Of a stretch of 36,877 bases of DNA, positions 26,240-32,835 are shown in pieces (position 1 is the stretch's first letter; each line of letters begins with the position of its first letter). Source of the stretch: Candidatus Cloacimonadota bacterium (GTDB lineage Bacteria > Cloacimonadota > Cloacimonadia > JGIOTU-2). The position numbers and the translations under genes were made by a program. The DNA lies in the NCBI GenBank assembly GCA_016932035.1, contig JAFGDR010000029.1:1-36877 (forward strand), in the 5' to 3' direction. Under the pieces are notes generated by a model. It saw only the letters and a list, made by a program, of their open reading frames with translations. It did no database searches and was not told the DNA's origin.

Positions 26240-27343
26240 ATGGCAAAAGTGCAATTAGATAAAGTTACAAAAACATACGAGAACGGTTTCGTGGCAGTTG
26301 ATAAAGCTGACGTAACTGCCGAAGATAAAGAATTTGTCGTATTGGTCGGTCCTTCCGGTTGCGGAAAAACAACCACACTGCGTATGATCGCAGGACTCGA
26401 AGACGTTACTTCCGGTGATATCTATATCGGCGATAAGATCGTGAACAATGTACTTCCAAAAGACCGAGACATTGCAATGGTGTTCCAGAACTATGCACTC
26501 TACCCGCACATGACCGTCTATCAAAATATGGAATTCGCTCTTAAGTTGCGCAAAACTCCAAAAGATGAAATAGATGGCCGCGTGAAAACCGCAGCAGGAT
26601 TGCTTGGTATCGAGAAATTACTCGATCGAAAACCAAAGCAGCTTTCCGGTGGTCAACGCCAGCGTGTGGCACTGGGAAGAGCGATTGTGCGGTATCCCCA
26701 GGTCTTCCTGTTTGACGAACCACTCTCAAACCTTGATGCAAAGCTCCGTGTACAGATGCGTGCCGAGATCATTAAGCTGCATAAGAAGCTTGAAACAACT
26801 ATTATTTACGTTACCCATGACCAGACTGAAGCTATGACAATGGGAGACAAGATCGTTGTGCAAAAAGATGGTATTATTCAGCAGATTGATTCTCCCATAA
26901 ACGTATATAATCATCCGACTAATAAATTCGTTGCAGGATTCATCGGAAGTCCCGCAATCAACTTTTTTGACGGTAAGATAAGAAAAGAGAGCAAGAAACT
27001 TTTCTTTGATTATGGGAGCTTTACTGTGGAGATTCCTGATACTTATGATGATTCTCTCAAAGAATATGTAGGAAAAGATATTGTTATGGGAGTTCGTCCA
27101 GAAGATGTCTATCATAAGAAATATTCCTCAAATGCAGAAATTCCCGCAGAGATGGAAGCCATAGTTGAAGTCGTTGAACCGCTGGGTTCGGAATTTGTCG
27201 TTAATTTTAAAACCGGTGATACGATCTTTACTGGCAGACTGGAACCAAAGGAACAACCCAAAATGGACGAAACAATGACACTGGTTTTTGATATGAAAAA
27301 AGTGCACTTCTTCGATAAAGAGAGCGAAGAAACGATCATATAG
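26240..27343 (+). CDS. MalK/UgpC-type ABC transporter ATP-binding protein
   Basis: This 367-residue ATPase belongs to carbohydrate importers of the CUT1 kind. Walker A is GPSGCGKTT (37-45), followed by Q-loop VFQNYALYPHMTV, signature LSGGQRQRVALGRA, Walker B FLFDEPLSNLDA and the switch VTHDQTEAMT. A regulatory C-terminal part has a TOBE domain (about 240-360, FIGSPAINFFDG and MGVRPEDVY). No permease or binding-protein gene accompanies it. Such orphan ATPases often serve several sugar importers elsewhere in the genome (as MsmX does in Bacillus). It has its own promoter region and a preceding terminator. Confidence 0.93.
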   Translation: MAKVQLDKVTKTYENGFVAVDKADVTAEDKEFVVLVGPSGCGKTTTLRMIAGLEDVTSGDIYIGDKIVNNVLPKDRDIAMVFQNYALYPHMTVYQNMEFALKLRKTPKDEIDGRVKTAAGLLGIEKLLDRKPKQLSGGQRQRVALGRAIVRYPQVFLFDEPLSNLDAKLRVQMRAEIIKLHKKLETTIIYVTHDQTEAMTMGDKIVVQKDGIIQQIDSPINVYNHPTNKFVAGFIGSPAINFFDGKIRKESKKLFFDYGSFTVEIPDTYDDSLKEYVGKDIVMGVRPEDVYHKKYSSNAEIPAEMEAIVEVVEPLGSEFVVNFKTGDTIFTGRLEPKEQPKMDETMTLVFDMKKVHFFDKESEETII

Positions 27344-27344
27344 G

Positions 27345-27379
27345 AAATTTCAAATATCTAATTTCTAATGTCGAATGGG
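27345..27379. repeat. Degenerate 7-base tandem repeat, five units, at the integron border
   Basis: Heptads AAATTTC, AAATATC, TAATTTC, TAATGTC and GAATGGG follow each other without a gap, one base after the ATPase stop. The consensus is close to WAATNTC. They mark the left edge of the AT-rich accessory segment. Confidence 0.65.
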
Positions 27380-27408
27380 TTAAGATGGAAAAATATATGA
27401 AGGTTTAA

Positions 27409-27555
27409 ATGAAACAAGGAACTGATCTCAGGTTTATACAAGAATTATTAGGCCATAACAGTTCAAAAACTACTGAAATTTACACTCACGTATCGAAGAA
27501 ATCAATCTCCGAAATAAAGAATCCTGTAGATGATTTTTATGAAAAAGAAGTTTAG
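27409..27555 (+). pseudogene. Truncated integron-type tyrosine recombinase (C-terminal remnant)
   Basis: The 48-residue frame encodes only the last part of a tyrosine recombinase: [25 protein letters not shown], with the box II His (LLGH) and the catalytic Tyr (IYTHV), ending in [16 protein letters not shown] stop (TAA 27406-27408) lies just before the ATG, and the upstream Arg and HxLR motifs are absent, so it cannot be an active recombinase. The tail IKNPVDD resembles the V(R/K)SPLD end of integron integrases and not XerC/XerD tails. It lies on the same strand as the cassettes. Calling it IntI is inference; membership in the tyrosine recombinase family is secure. Confidence 0.8.
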
Positions 27556-27579
27556 AATGATAAAAGAAAAATATACACC

Positions 27580-27618
27580 ATTGTTGTTATACCACCAAAT
27601 TGGAGGAATAACAACAAT
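27580..27618. repeat. 39-base near-perfect palindrome in the presumed attI region
   Basis: ATTGTTGTTAT (27580-27590) is exactly complementary to ATAACAACAAT (27608-27618). Inside, CC and CC pair with GG and GG, and the centre AAATT closes it. Only two A/A mismatches occur in 19 pairs. It has no T-run. It lies 25 bases after the integrase stop and 16 bases before the GTTAGCGGC site. Confidence 0.85.
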
Positions 27619-27633
27619 AGATGTTACACACAC

Positions 27634-27642
27634 GTTAGCGGC
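27634..27642 (+). promoter_or_regulatory. Crossover site at the left end of cassette 1 (attI-like GTTAGCGGC)
   Basis: GTTAGCGGC fits the GTT-type core where integron recombination cuts after the G. No matching CTAAC arm lies upstream, so this is a simple site as in attI rather than an attC. Its nine bases are the exact complement of the R'' box of cassette 1 (28405-28413). Confidence 0.7.
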
Positions 27643-28534
27643 AAGCATTCAAGAGCTTGATTGAAACTAAATACAGAAAAGAATATTAAGAAGAAAGAAA
27701 AATGATAATTGATACAACATTCAATGTTTATACAGACGCAAATGGCGGCGACCCTGACAGCACAAGTCCTACACTACGTACTTATCATAAATTATTGTGG
27801 AGTAAACCATTGCCGAACGGAGAACAATTCGTATTAGTTGACAATAAAAGCGGTACGTATTTACATCACAAATCAGGATTTGGAGAATATTTTTTAGGAA
27901 GTGATGCAATTACACATTCTTATAGAAATCATAAACGTAAGTCTTGGCTGACACACCAAATACAAGACGAAGTAAAAAAATTATTTGATACAGGTTCAAC
28001 TATTGGAGCATATACGCTTTTCCCAAACAATCGAGTTAATGGAAAACATACAATAAATCAAGCACGTGGAGTAAACAGTTTCATAGATGATAGATTTGAT
28101 TTGACTTTGGAGTGCATACGTCTTTTTTACTTGGGACAAGAAAGTCCGCTTTATGACACTTTTTTAAGATACAAGAACTTTTTCGACTTGTTTGAGAATT
28201 TTTCAGGTTATATCAATTTCTTTTTACTCAACGACCTTGTTGGAGAGAACGAAAAAATTAAGTTTTACTTGCCATTTGACAACTTTAAAACAAAACCAAC
28301 ATTTGCAGACATTGACGAATATTTAGTTTATAAAGAAAGAGTAATGAACTTTATAGAAGCACGGAACAAAAGAATAGATAAATGGACGAAAGAACAGAAT
28401 GCCAGCCGCTAACAGCAAGTCAAACTACATGCGGGTTTTGGTGGTTTGCTGACAAAATATTATCTTAGTAAAGTTGTTCAACGGTGGATAATGAAACGCG
28501 GCGAAATCCCGCACGATAGTTTACTTGCGAGCCG
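27635..28534 (+). mobile_element. Integron gene cassette 1 (DUF6994-like gene plus attC)
   Basis: About 900 bases between two GTTAGC crossover sites hold a single gene and its attC. The stop codon TAA (28410-28412) lies inside the R'' box, the compact arrangement typical of cassettes. Confidence 0.82.
27702..28412 (+). CDS. Cassette-borne hypothetical protein, DUF6994-like
   Basis: This 236-residue soluble protein has no signal peptide and no membrane segment. The N-terminal pattern MIIDTTFNVYTD...DPDSTSPTLRTYHKLLWSKPLPNG, followed by GEYFLGSDAITHSYRNHKRKSWL, matches my recollection of the DUF6994 family, whose role is unknown. Aromatic residues and charged helices dominate the C-terminal half, and no catalytic motif stands out. 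The coding sequence is AT-rich compared with flanking chromosomal genes. The ATG is preceded by AAGAAAGAAAAA, a weak ribosome-binding site. Carriage in an integron cassette points to an accessory role (defence, stress or metabolism), which is not demonstrated. Confidence 0.8.
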   Translation: MIIDTTFNVYTDANGGDPDSTSPTLRTYHKLLWSKPLPNGEQFVLVDNKSGTYLHHKSGFGEYFLGSDAITHSYRNHKRKSWLTHQIQDEVKKLFDTGSTIGAYTLFPNNRVNGKHTINQARGVNSFIDDRFDLTLECIRLFYLGQESPLYDTFLRYKNFFDLFENFSGYINFFLLNDLVGENEKIKFYLPFDNFKTKPTFADIDEYLVYKERVMNFIEARNKRIDKWTKEQNASR

Positions 28535-28542
28535 TTAGCACC
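28405..28542 (+). repeat. attC recombination site of cassette 1
   Basis: R'' is GCCGCTAAC (28405-28413) and R' is GTTAGCACC (28534-28542). L'' reads GCAAGT-C-AAACTA (28415-28427) and pairs with TAGTTTACTTGC (28517-28528), leaving only the C at 28421 unpaired: the extrahelical base of attC sites. Five bases separate CTAAC from GTCAAA. The inner stem continues with TGCGGG (28430-28435) and CCCGCA (28508-28513). The total of about 138 bases is near the size of the long Vibrio-type sites. Confidence 0.9.
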
Positions 28543-30180
28543 AATTAAGAATTTTATAACCTCAAATAAAAAAAAATGAACAATAAATTATTAGGTTTTG
28601 TAATGTTGATTACATTTTTTTCTTTAATCAATTTTTCTTGTACAGAAAAAAGAAACAGCAAAAATGCAAAAATTGATGAATTCATTAGTTATTGTTATGA
28701 GAATGACTTATTTAATGGCGCGGTATTAATCGCTCAAGAAGATGAAATTTTATATAAAAATGCATTGGGATATTCTAATTTTACTTCGAAAGAAGAATTA
28801 AATCTTAATTCCGTTTTCTGCATTGGCTCTATTTCTAAACAATTTACTTCAATGGCTGTAATGATATTGAAAGAGCAAGGAAAACTTACTTACGAAAATA
28901 AATTATCTGATTTTTTCCCAGATTATCCTAATTCAGATCAAATAAGTATCAGACATTTATTGAATCACACATCAGGTATACCCGAATGGATGGATTTTAG
29001 TAATTTCAGAGTTAAAAGTAGGCCAGGTGATTTTATTGATGATATTACTAATCAGGATGTTTTTGATTTTTTAGTACAATTAGACTCCCTTGACTTTAAC
29101 CCTGGAGAAAGATATTCTTACTCAAATAGTGGTTATATGTTACTATCAATGATTATTGAGAAAGTCTCAGGAAAGCCTTTCAATGAATTTGTAAAACAAT
29201 ATATTTTTGCTCCTTTAGATATGCAAAATACTATGGCATGGAATAAAACAAAACCAAATATACCTTATAAAACAACAGGTTATAATGATTATGGGGATAA
29301 AGATGATTTTAATATTTTAACAACAGGTGCTGGTAGTATATATTCAACTATAGACGATTTATACAAATATGATCAGGCGCTTTATACTAACAATCTTGTC
29401 TCTAGAGCTACATTAAAAGAAGCATGGACTCCAGGGCTTTTAAATGACGGGACTTCTATTCTTACAAGTGATTCAATCTGGGGCTATGGATTTGGTTGGC
29501 TTTTAAGAAATACCGATAAGTATAATATAGTATGGCATGATGGAGGATTTAACGGATTTAGTGCAATATTTTATCGTGAATTAAATAACCACAATGTTAT
29601 AATCCTTCTTTCCAATAAGGGTACAAATGGTCCTTTGTATCCAATTCAGGAGGCAATTCTAAACATATTGAACGATAAGCCATTTAACTACCATCAGGTA
29701 CCGATTGGGATAAAACTAAAGAAGCTGATTGATGAAAATGGAATAGCTGTTGCAGTTCAAAAGTATAACGTACTAAAAAATAAAGATGCAAATAAATATG
29801 ATTTTTCCATAAACCAACTTAATAACCTTGGTTACTACTATTTAAATAATCAAAAATTTGAGGAAGCTAAGGTTGTTTTAAACCTGAACATTGAAATGTT
29901 TCCTTCGGATGCTAATGTTTACGATAGTTACGGTGAAGCATTAATGCTTAATGGTGAATACGAACTTGCTATAAAAAACTATAAAAAATCAATTGAATTA
30001 GATCCAAATAATGAAAATGGAAAGCAAATGCTTAAGTATATTGAAGATAAAATGGAAAAAGAATAAATATTGTTGTTTTATTAGTTGCCAAAAACATGAG
30101 TTGTTATGAATTTCAGGTGCTAACAAAGGCTCAAAAAGCATAACCGCCCTGCTGGACGGCAACGCTTTTTAGCCTAATCG
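28535..30180 (+). mobile_element. Integron gene cassette 2 (serine hydrolase gene plus attC)
   Basis: About 1646 bases, with one gene and one attC. The first bases (GTTAGCACC, shared with the R' of the preceding site) are the exact complement of its own R'' at 30116-30124. The gene starts 42 bases inside the cassette. Confidence 0.82.
28576..30066 (+). CDS. Lipoprotein serine hydrolase (class C beta-lactamase family) with TPR repeats
   Basis: The 496-residue protein has a lipoprotein signal (hydrophobic core about 6-20, then NFSC, Cys22) and a beta-lactamase/DD-peptidase fold (about 30-375). The nucleophile motif is SISK in CIGSISKQFTSMAV (near residue 95), the YSN motif is in RYSYSNSGYML, and HDGG takes the place of KTG. 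The last 110 residues hold TPR-like helices (NNLGYYYLNNQKFEEAKVVL, YDSYGEALMLNGEYELAIKNYKKSIELDPNN). This family includes peptidases, esterases and few true beta-lactamases, so resistance should not be assumed. An A-rich tract precedes the ATG in place of a Shine-Dalgarno, as in Bacteroidota genes. It is AT-rich. Confidence 0.88.
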   Translation: MNNKLLGFVMLITFFSLINFSCTEKRNSKNAKIDEFISYCYENDLFNGAVLIAQEDEILYKNALGYSNFTSKEELNLNSVFCIGSISKQFTSMAVMILKEQGKLTYENKLSDFFPDYPNSDQISIRHLLNHTSGIPEWMDFSNFRVKSRPGDFIDDITNQDVFDFLVQLDSLDFNPGERYSYSNSGYMLLSMIIEKVSGKPFNEFVKQYIFAPLDMQNTMAWNKTKPNIPYKTTGYNDYGDKDDFNILTTGAGSIYSTIDDLYKYDQALYTNNLVSRATLKEAWTPGLLNDGTSILTSDSIWGYGFGWLLRNTDKYNIVWHDGGFNGFSAIFYRELNNHNVIILLSNKGTNGPLYPIQEAILNILNDKPFNYHQVPIGIKLKKLIDENGIAVAVQKYNVLKNKDANKYDFSINQLNNLGYYYLNNQKFEEAKVVLNLNIEMFPSDANVYDSYGEALMLNGEYELAIKNYKKSIELDPNNENGKQMLKYIEDKMEKE

Positions 30181-30188
30181 TTACAAGA
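30116..30188 (+). repeat. attC recombination site of cassette 2
   Basis: R'' is GGTGCTAAC (30116-30124) and R' is GTTACAAGA (30180-30188). AGGCT-C-AAAAAGC (30128-30139) pairs with GCTTTTTAGCCT (30164-30175), leaving only C30132 unpaired, which is the extrahelical base. Again five bases separate CTAAC from L''. The apical stem is CCG/CGG with CC/GG around a TGCT loop (30144-30159). The total of about 70 bases is a standard short attC. Confidence 0.9.
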
Positions 30189-30512
30189 CATTATCCTCGT
30201 CTGACAGCATTTATAAGGATGGCCATCTCAGGCGTGATAACAGCGCAATTAAAAACAGAAACAAGCAAGTAGAAAGAAAGATAGCAAATACCAAAAAACA
30301 TTTCGGGTTTTAACCCCAGAACTGGGACTAAAGTCCCTTAGTTTTAGTTTGCCCATGTATCCACGAGCTAACCAGGTGGAATATTGCTGCGGAATTCCAT
30401 ATGTCAAGAAGCACGTGGCAATTCAAAAAAGGAATTTAAATCATATGAAAAGAGAATTAAAAATGGAAGAAAATAATCAATACAAGGCCCAGTTATTTGT
30501 ACACTACTCAAT
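30189..30512. other. Non-coding tail of the integron region with palindromes
   Basis: No convincing gene is seen. GGGTTTTAACCC (30305-30316) and GGGACT-AA-AGTCCC (30324-30337) are two adjacent palindromes. A 55-codon open frame (30355-30522) starts at ATG and runs into the end of the opposing ROK gene. It has no clear ribosome-binding site or recognised motif and is probably not a gene. No further attC is seen: the CTAAC at 30367-30371 has no partner. Confidence 0.5.
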
Positions 30513-31622
30513 CTATAAATAATTCAGTTTCTGGATTGCAAAGGTGTACGCACCAATAGCAGCTGCTCTACTCGTGCCAAGGTGTGAAATTCCTACCCCA
30601 ATTTTTTTCTCTGTGTTGTAGGGCACTTTTTTTGAACTAAAAGGAATCGAGATCATCCTGATGTCTTCATGTAAAAATTTCTTCAGGTCTTGTTCATTCA
30701 GCAGATTATAAGCCATCATCTCTATACGTGCGATATGACATGATTCAAAGGATTTAAACGCAGTGTTCATTTCTTTTATAAGTGCTGGCATAAAGAGTTT
30801 CCACGCACCAGAAAGTCCTCCGCCGATCACGATAAGCCCATCGATGAGTGTTGCTGCCTGTGCAAAGGCATTTCCTGCAGCCCTGCCGAGTTCTTCGTAT
30901 GCTTTTTGAGCTGCTAATTGATCTCCTTCCTTCAAACCCAAACCGATCTCATATATCTCTTTTGCAGTCGGGGTATCATCTGCTGTGATATTTGCTTCCC
31001 GCATATAGACACGCTGAACACCTTTGCTGCTAACGCTTTCCTCTACGGAATATTCGGGATAAAGGTGATTCCACATACGATTGATCTCTGCCTGAGCTGA
31101 ATTATCTCCGACCAGCATGTTGCCACCGAGGGCTATACCCCCGCCAAAGCCAGAGCCAAAGGTGCCTCCGATGAGATTGTTGTATCGTCGAGAACTGCCA
31201 TGCTTTTCTAATAAAGAATTTATATGAGGAAGAAATCCCGCCATAGCTTCGCCATAGGTAAAGAGATCCGCATCATTATTAATAAAAACAGGAATGCAGA
31301 AATATTCCTCCAGCATTGGTCCCAGTGCTACGCCCCCTCTGTACGCAGGCAAATTTATCAGGTCGCCGATGATACCGTTATTATAATCTGTGGGTCCGGG
31401 AAACCCGAAGCTTATCGCAACCGGATTTTCAGTGAGTTGTTCCAGGATTTGAGAAAAACCAGAGATGATATTCTTCAAACTTTGGTCGAGATCATGTCCG
31501 CAGGTATTTCTGTGAATCGGATTTACTACTTCCTTTCCGTCTCTTAAAGCGGAAAACCGCAAGTTCGTTCCCCCTGCATCAAGGGTCATGACAATTCTCT
31601 TGTCTGGTTGATAGCTTCTCAT
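30513..31622 (-). CDS. ROK family sugar kinase-like protein
   Basis: This 369-residue protein has the ROK/ASKHA fold: the phosphate-1 motif DAGGTNLRF (15-23), the sugar-binding GFPGPTDYNNG and the catalytic ND pair at 116-117 (FINNDADLFTYGEA). A GGTFGSGFGGGIALGG loop and the adenosine motif IVIGGGLSGAW follow. The Cys-rich zinc motif of canonical ROK glucokinases (CxCGxxGC) is missing, and the protein is longer than the usual 300-320 residues. It is therefore a divergent member, possibly a kinase for glucose, fructose or an aminosugar. The stop faces the integron tail. The downstream-strand neighbour is the GAF gene, 5 bases away. Confidence 0.85.
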   Translation of the reverse strand: MRSYQPDKRIVMTLDAGGTNLRFSALRDGKEVVNPIHRNTCGHDLDQSLKNIISGFSQILEQLTENPVAISFGFPGPTDYNNGIIGDLINLPAYRGGVALGPMLEEYFCIPVFINNDADLFTYGEAMAGFLPHINSLLEKHGSSRRYNNLIGGTFGSGFGGGIALGGNMLVGDNSAQAEINRMWNHLYPEYSVEESVSSKGVQRVYMREANITADDTPTAKEIYEIGLGLKEGDQLAAQKAYEELGRAAGNAFAQAATLIDGLIVIGGGLSGAWKLFMPALIKEMNTAFKSFESCHIARIEMMAYNLLNEQDLKKFLHEDIRMISIPFSSKKVPYNTEKKIGVGISHLGTSRAAAIGAYTFAIQKLNYL

Positions 31623-31627
31623 AATAA

Positions 31628-32101
31628 TTATAAAAGCCCCGACACTTTCTTTGCAAGCATGTGCAGAAATACCTCATCTACATCAGAAAAAGCTGCGATA
31701 GTATGAGAATCAATGTCGATTTCACCAATGAATGTGCCGTCTTTAATTATCGGTACTACAATTTCAGACTGAACATTAATGCTGCAGGAAAGATAATTTT
31801 CTTCCTGTGCTGTATCCTGCACAATGCGGGATTTTTTATCTTTTGCAACCTGACCGCACACGCCCTGCCCAAATGGGATGCGCGTATGTTCAGTTGGTGC
31901 TCCTTCAAAGGGACCGAGAATAAGTTCACTATGATTCTCCCTATCAACAAAATAAAATCCAACCCAATCATAATGTGCGGCGTCCTCTTTGAGCAGCTTA
32001 CAGATATTCTGCAGCTTGTTGAGCATACTCGCCTTTTTCTGAAGAATCTTATCAATCCGATGCTCGAGTTCTGTAAAGGTATTCTTATTTTTCTTGGTCA
32101 T
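31628..32101 (-). CDS. Free methionine-(R)-sulfoxide reductase-like GAF protein
   Basis: This 157-residue single GAF domain reads YDWVGFYFVDRENHSELILGPFEGAPTEHTRIPFGQGVCG, then SCSINVQSEIVVPI and GEIDIDSHT, which is the fRMsr pattern. Of the three Cys of the E. coli enzyme (84, 94, 118), Cys82 and Cys106 correspond to 94 and 118 with identical spacing. The position of Cys84 is His72. fRMsr repairs oxidised free methionine using thioredoxin. ATG at 32101 is chosen; a TTG at 32119 would extend it by six codons and deepen the overlap with the CxxC gene (17 bases as given). Confidence 0.85.
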   Translation of the reverse strand: MTKKNKNTFTELEHRIDKILQKKASMLNKLQNICKLLKEDAAHYDWVGFYFVDRENHSELILGPFEGAPTEHTRIPFGQGVCGQVAKDKKSRIVQDTAQEENYLSCSINVQSEIVVPIIKDGTFIGEIDIDSHTIAAFSDVDEVFLHMLAKKVSGLL

Positions 32102-32441
32102 TTGTGTTTTTGAGTTCAAGCCAGGTTTTTATGGCTCTGCGCAGATGTGGAATCGTGATCGTTCCTCCGACAACAAGTCCGACTGAAAGTGCTTCGTCCA
32201 GTTCTTCATCGGTAACGCCCTGTTTTTTGCACTCAATGAGATGATAGGATATACAGTCATCACACCGAAGCACAAAGGATGAAACAAGTCCGAGCAGCTC
32301 TTTCGTCTTCTTTGGAAGCGCACCATCCAGATAAGCATTATGATCGAGATTGAAATAACGCTTGACGATCTTTCCGCTGAAATCGAGAACCTTCTTGTTC
32401 AATACTTCTCTTTCCTTATTAAATTCTTCAATCGAGTTCAA
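32085..32441 (-). CDS. AhpD-like carboxymuconolactone decarboxylase-family protein
   Basis: This 118-residue all-helical protein has the AhpD-type redox motif RCDDCISYHL (Cys60, Cys63, His67), followed by GVTDEELDEALSVGLVVGGTITIPHLRRA. Such proteins act as peroxidase partners or disulfide reductases. The start is TTG at 32441: no ATG fits, and AGGAG lies exactly six bases upstream, inside the last codons of the DUF3795 gene. Its 3' end overlaps the fRMsr-like gene, which suggests a shared role in oxidative-stress repair (inference). Confidence 0.88.
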   Translation of the reverse strand: MNSIEEFNKEREVLNKKVLDFSGKIVKRYFNLDHNAYLDGALPKKTKELLGLVSSFVLRCDDCISYHLIECKKQGVTDEELDEALSVGLVVGGTITIPHLRRAIKTWLELKNTNDQEK

Positions 32442-32444
32442 GCG

Positions 32445-32795
32445 CTACTCCTTTATGGTCTCCCGTATTAAATCCAACTCCGTCTTTGCCTGAGGTACCA
32501 TAATAAAAAGCCCTTCAACTTTTTCACAAGCGTAATCTCCACAGTATGCACAATTAGGAATATTTTTCTCTTGAGCACATTTTCGTATCTCGCACTCGTA
32601 GCAATGGCTGAAATACTTTTCTCCTTTTTCCATACAACCGTCACAATAAATACTATCTGCAGGAATCGTTGCACCGAACATCTTTGACCATTCGGCTGCT
32701 GTCTTTTCTCGTAATGCCTGGTCATCATTTTTTGTTGCGATATATGCAGGGCATTCAGAGCAAATGATTCCGCAAGCTGCTATTATTTTTTCCAT
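32445..32795 (-). CDS. DUF3795 cysteine-rich protein
   Basis: This 116-residue protein starts MEKIIAACGIICSECPAYIAT, the DUF3795 hallmark (Cys8, Cys12, Cys15). Further Cys pairs lie in YCDGC, SHCYECEIRKC and CAYCGDYAC. The regular CxxC spacing points to metal or Fe-S binding. DUF3795 is common in anaerobic bacteria and archaea, with unknown function. It is 3 bases from the AhpD-like gene, whose Shine-Dalgarno it contains. Confidence 0.88.
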   Translation of the reverse strand: MEKIIAACGIICSECPAYIATKNDDQALREKTAAEWSKMFGATIPADSIYCDGCMEKGEKYFSHCYECEIRKCAQEKNIPNCAYCGDYACEKVEGLFIMVPQAKTELDLIRETIKE

Positions 32796-32835
32796 GATTT
32801 CTCCCTTGTCGTTTATGCGTCTTTCAATTTATTAT

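Larger units (their letters stand above)
27409..30188 (+). mobile_element. Small degenerate integron with two gene cassettes
   Basis: The element consists of an integrase remnant (27409-27555), a possible attI region with palindrome (27556-27642), cassette 1 (27635-28534) and cassette 2 (28535-30180). Each cassette carries one gene on the + strand and ends in an attC site. R''/R' boxes, the L'' extrahelical base and the cassette boundary matches are all visible in the bases. No functional integrase remains in the window. Base composition is clearly AT-richer than on either flank. Confidence 0.85.

Noticed and set aside
28576-30066. Calling the cassette 2 enzyme an antibiotic-resistance beta-lactamase
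   Set aside because: SxxK and YxN are shared by peptidases and esterases, and the HDGG variant and TPR tail are not features of known resistance enzymes.
30116-30188. Reading the second attC as a rho-independent terminator
   Set aside because: The T-run (30166-30170) lies inside the stem's 3' arm and not after it, and the R''/R' boxes with the extrahelical C fit attC much better.
30366-30372. A third attC R'' box (GCTAACC)
   Set aside because: No L'' arm or GTTA partner follows, and it does not complement the start expected for a third cassette.
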